Made by a program: the position numbers and the translations under genes | Notes under the pieces: generated by a model | What the model saw: the letters and a program-made list of their open reading frames with translations, nothing else | Told to the model about the DNA's origin: nothing | Database searches by the model: none | NCBI RefSeq assembly: GCF_947500975.1 | Contig: NZ_CANMUE010000006.1 | Coordinates: forward strand, 62,001 to 126,000 | Length of the DNA stretch: 64,000 nucleotides | Direction: 5' to 3' | Origin: an uncultured Polaribacter sp. | GTDB lineage: Bacteria > Bacteroidota > Bacteroidia > Flavobacteriales > Flavobacteriaceae | Part shown: one piece after another, positions 61,625 through 64,000 of the stretch | Layout of the letters: the number at the start of each line of letters is the position of its first letter | Position numbering within the stretch: the first letter of the stretch is position 1

Positions 61625-62674
61625 ATGAAAAAAATCTTAGTTGTAGATTTTAATGGAACTTCCTCTGTTTACACGCACTATCTTTCAAATGGGTTAAAAG
61701 ATGAGAAATATGAAGTGAAAATTTTAGGTAAGAAAAAATCAGAGTTTTTAGATGTTTTTGAAAACTTAAACGATTATTTAGGTTTTACCACTAGATTCAA
61801 ATTATTAAATTATATTTTAAACTGGTTTTGGCTTTTATTTAATTACAAAAAATTTGATACAGTGGTGATTCAGTGGCTACAATTATTGAAATATACAAGT
61901 CTTGAGGTTTTACTAATTAATTACCTTCAAGCCAGAGTAAAAGTCATATATATATTACACAATATATATCCTCATAATAGAAAAAATAAAAAAACCTTAA
62001 AAAGATATAATCAATTATATAAAACCATTAAAAATATTGCAGTTCATACTAATAAAGTAAAAAATATAATTTCGGAATTAAATCCTAATGCTATTATTTT
62101 AAGAGTTGAACATGGGCTTTTTTTTAAGGAGTTTAGAGAGAGATCGACTAATGTTAAAGTAAAAAAATGTTTAATGGTTGGGTATATTTCTAAATATAAG
62201 GGAATTGAAGACGCATTAAAAGTTGTTAAAGTTTTAAAAGAAAAAAAAATAAATATATTTTTAGATATAGTTGGGTTAGCTGAACCTGAGTATTTAAAAT
62301 TTTTAACAGAAATGATTAACGATTTTATGATCAAGGATCAAGTAAATATTTTGTCAAAAGAAGTTTCAACAAGTTTTCTGATTAATAAAATTAATCAATC
62401 AACTATGTTATGGTTACCATATAAAAAAATAAATCAGAGCGGCGTTTCTTATACCTCAGTCGGTTTAGAAAAACCCTTTGTAGGTTATGATGTTGGTAAT
62501 TTTAAAGATGCATTTGGGGATAAAGGAATAGCTAATATTGTAGAAAAAAATAATATTAAAGCTTTTTCAGAAGCTGTAATTGAAGTAATGGAAAATGAAG
62601 TTTTTTATAAAAAAAATATTCAAATTTTTTCTTCACAGAATTTATGGAATTTAAATAAAATAATATTAAACTAA
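61625..62674 (+). CDS. GT-B (family 4-like) glycosyltransferase
   Basis: 349 residues from ATG 61625; a GTG three codons earlier is less likely. C-terminal donor domain shows KCLMVGYISKYKGIEDALKV, INIFLDIVGLAEPEYLKFL and WLPYKKINQSGVSYTSVGLEKP, typical of GT4. The N-terminal acceptor half has YILHNIYPHNRKNKK. Sugar unknown. Confidence 0.82.
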   Translation: MKKILVVDFNGTSSVYTHYLSNGLKDEKYEVKILGKKKSEFLDVFENLNDYLGFTTRFKLLNYILNWFWLLFNYKKFDTVVIQWLQLLKYTSLEVLLINYLQARVKVIYILHNIYPHNRKNKKTLKRYNQLYKTIKNIAVHTNKVKNIISELNPNAIILRVEHGLFFKEFRERSTNVKVKKCLMVGYISKYKGIEDALKVVKVLKEKKINIFLDIVGLAEPEYLKFLTEMINDFMIKDQVNILSKEVSTSFLINKINQSTMLWLPYKKINQSGVSYTSVGLEKPFVGYDVGNFKDAFGDKGIANIVEKNNIKAFSEAVIEVMENEVFYKKNIQIFSSQNLWNLNKIILN

Positions 62675-62686
62675 AAATTGTAAAAG

Positions 62687-64000
62687 CTGAAATTTTTTTC
62701 AAACTTAAATTCACACAAAGTAAATTTAATTATAGGAAGCTTACTTTTACCTTCCTTACTTTTACCTGTATGGTATTCTAGTTTAATGCTTATAATTGTA
62801 AGTTTAGCTTCAATTTGCAATCTTTTATTTAAAGGTAATAAAGAAATTTTCTCAAAATGGTTATTCTTACCTTTCTTAGTTTATTTTTTTTCTATAATAA
62901 TATCTTTTATTATTGATTTATTTAATAATCAATTTGAGACAGAATTTATAGTCAGAAATTTATCAGTTTTAATTATTCCTTTATTTATTTTTAGTTCAAA
63001 TTTTTCTCAAAATCAAATTTTAAAGATTCTAAAAACTACTTCAGTAATAATAACTTTTGTTGGGGTTATATTCTTTTTTCTGTGGGTTTTTGGATATTAT
63101 AAATACAATAATCAACAAGAATTTCAGAAAAAAAATTGGTTTAAAAGTGAAATAATTACTTCAAAAGATTATTTAACAAAAGAATCGAATTACGATGTGC
63201 TAATTAAATCATCTTCAATTAAACCGAGTTTGCGAAAGATAATAATGCTAAATAATCAGCAAAATGAAAAATATTTAGTAAGAGAATTTATTATTAAAGG
63301 AGAAGAGAAAGGTAAAAGCTTTTGGGTATTATTAAGAAATGTTAATGAAGGAAATTGTAAAGCTTGGTTTAATGTTGCTAATGGTGAAATTGGCAAGATT
63401 GAAGGAGGTGGAAAAGTAAAATCAGAAAAATTACAAAATGGTTTTTACAAATTTACACTTGCAAACAAACTTCAATTAGGTTCTAAAAGAGAATGGTTTT
63501 ATATTTCCTTTGTTTCAGAAAACGGTAGTTATAGTTGGAGTAATGGAATAAATGAAAACGTATTCTTACAATTAAAGGAGCCTAATTTATATATAGAATC
63601 TGGTGAGGATTTATTAATAAGTAAGAATTTGTTAAATTTTAAGATTACAGATTTTAGTAATTTAGAAAATTATGCACACAGTACTTATTTTGGGTTAATA
63701 TTCATTTTTGCTTTAATAGTCTTTATTTTTAATTCTTTTTTAAACAAATGGGTCCGATTTATTGTTATTATTTTAAATGTTTTTTTTATTATTACCTTAG
63801 CATCTAAAGCTATTTTTATCAGCTTAGTTTTATTATTACCAGTTTATTGTTTATTTAATTATTTTAATTACAGGTATTTAATTGTCATAATTGCTTTTGG
63901 TTGTTTTCTTAGCTTTAATGGACATGTAAAAGAAAGGTTTAGTGATATGTTTAAAACATTTGTAGATGTTAATAAAAACAATGAATTGGGTGATTTAGCA
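62687..64000 (+). CDS. O-antigen-ligase-like membrane protein with inserted beta domain (partial, CTG start?)
   Basis: An open frame from stop 62681 to the window end. There is no ATG, GTG or TTG before the first membrane segment; CTG 62687 would give MKFFSNLNSHKVNLIIGS..., 12 bp after the previous stop. The first in-frame ATG (62786) lies inside a membrane segment. Membrane segments at about 14-50, 62-80, 87-106, 117-138; then a soluble region of about 185 residues (140-325), then further segments from GLIFIFALIVFIFN. The soluble part contains KAWFNVANGEIGKI, LQNGFYKFTL and a YSWSNGINENVFLQ ending, like a phage-tail/CBM-type jelly roll. AHSTYFGL before TM5 resembles the ligase His motif. Confidence 0.65.
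   Translation, partial: MKFFSNLNSHKVNLIIGSLLLPSLLLPVWYSSLMLIIVSLASICNLLFKGNKEIFSKWLFLPFLVYFFSIIISFIIDLFNNQFETEFIVRNLSVLIIPLFIFSSNFSQNQILKILKTTSVIITFVGVIFFFLWVFGYYKYNNQQEFQKKNWFKSEIITSKDYLTKESNYDVLIKSSSIKPSLRKIIMLNNQQNEKYLVREFIIKGEEKGKSFWVLLRNVNEGNCKAWFNVANGEIGKIEGGGKVKSEKLQNGFYKFTLANKLQLGSKREWFYISFVSENGSYSWSNGINENVFLQLKEPNLYIESGEDLLISKNLLNFKITDFSNLENYAHSTYFGLIFIFALIVFIFNSFLNKWVRFIVIILNVFFIITLASKAIFISLVLLLPVYCLFNYFNYRYLIVIIAFGCFLSFNGHVKERFSDMFKTFVDVNKNNELGDLA

Noticed and set aside
1..64000. CRISPR arrays, tRNA/rRNA genes, insertion sequences, prophage
   Set aside because: I looked for regularly spaced repeats, tRNA-like cloverleaf ends and transposase or integrase motifs and found none; repeats present are only REP-like or hairpin elements.

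Overview
The window is a piece of chromosome from a low-GC (about 30%) member of Bacteroidota, almost certainly family Flavobacteriaceae (Polaribacter/Tenacibaculum type). The evidence is direct: the gliding/type IX secretion genes gldH and porZ, many lipoproteins with Bacteroidota-style lipoboxes, a TonB receptor with an N-terminal carboxypeptidase-D-like domain, the ricT-gldH-PBP1A and porZ-recO neighbourhoods, and repeated exact matches to the Bacteroidota -7 promoter box TAnnTTTG in intergenic DNA. Nearly all of the sequence is coding. I see no tRNA, rRNA, CRISPR, prophage or transposase.

Layout. 1-2016: 5' part of histidine ammonia-lyase (minus strand, cut by the window edge), divergent from a LysR regulator. 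2187-14810: an envelope/protease block with an alpha-2-macroglobulin lipoprotein and its penicillin-binding protein 1C partner, a metallo-beta-lactamase-fold hydrolase, a subtilisin-like lipoprotein protease and an M1 aminopeptidase lipoprotein. 14869-17674 (minus): LysE-type exporter, PaaE-like flavin/2Fe-2S reductase, aspartate-semialdehyde dehydrogenase. 17675-18129: a repeat-rich intergenic region. 18130-28992: trhO, then ricT-gldH-mrcA-scoA-scoB, then xth-lytic transglycosylase-DUF4837 and a DUF1761 membrane protein. 29060-32075: trpS, PlsC-type acyltransferase, hemolysin-III-type membrane protein, CYTH protein. 32162-37694: porZ, recO and a haem-type TonB receptor, followed by a gene remnant. 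37843-41179 (minus): SdpI-like protein, acyl-CoA thioesterase, FemAB/GNAT-like protein and a metallophosphatase behind a terminator-containing leader. 41473-48055: RND efflux operon (MFP, RND pump, TolC) running on into thioredoxin and a TPMT-like methyltransferase, then an unlisted 57-residue Cys-rich ORF. 48293-53390: acyl-CoA dehydrogenase (minus), rnpA, S41 protease, DUF6909-type protein. 53426-64000: a surface-polysaccharide locus with chain-length regulator, rmlB-rmlA-rmlC (no rmlD), flippase, glycosyltransferases, EpsG-like polymerase, acyltransferase, and an O-antigen-ligase-like gene running off the end.

How they connect. Three envelope themes recur: peptidoglycan synthesis and remodelling (PBP1C, PBP1A, lytic transglycosylase), the gliding/T9SS machinery (GldH, PorZ), and surface glycan assembly. 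PorZ is known to work with anionic LPS in T9SS, so the polysaccharide locus may be functionally linked to it.

Most unusual observations: an O-antigen-ligase-like protein with a phage-tail/CBM-like beta domain inserted between membrane segments and apparently starting at CTG (62687 on); a small Cys-rich protein (48103-48276) and rnpA that both appear to be transcribed without a leader; a purine-nucleosidase-like signature inside the DUF6909 protein; a roughly 100-nt terminator-bearing leader on the minus strand (41211-41324); a 46-codon remnant of a phosphoethanolamine-transferase-like gene; and a structured intergenic repeat containing a REP-like unit (17810-17979).
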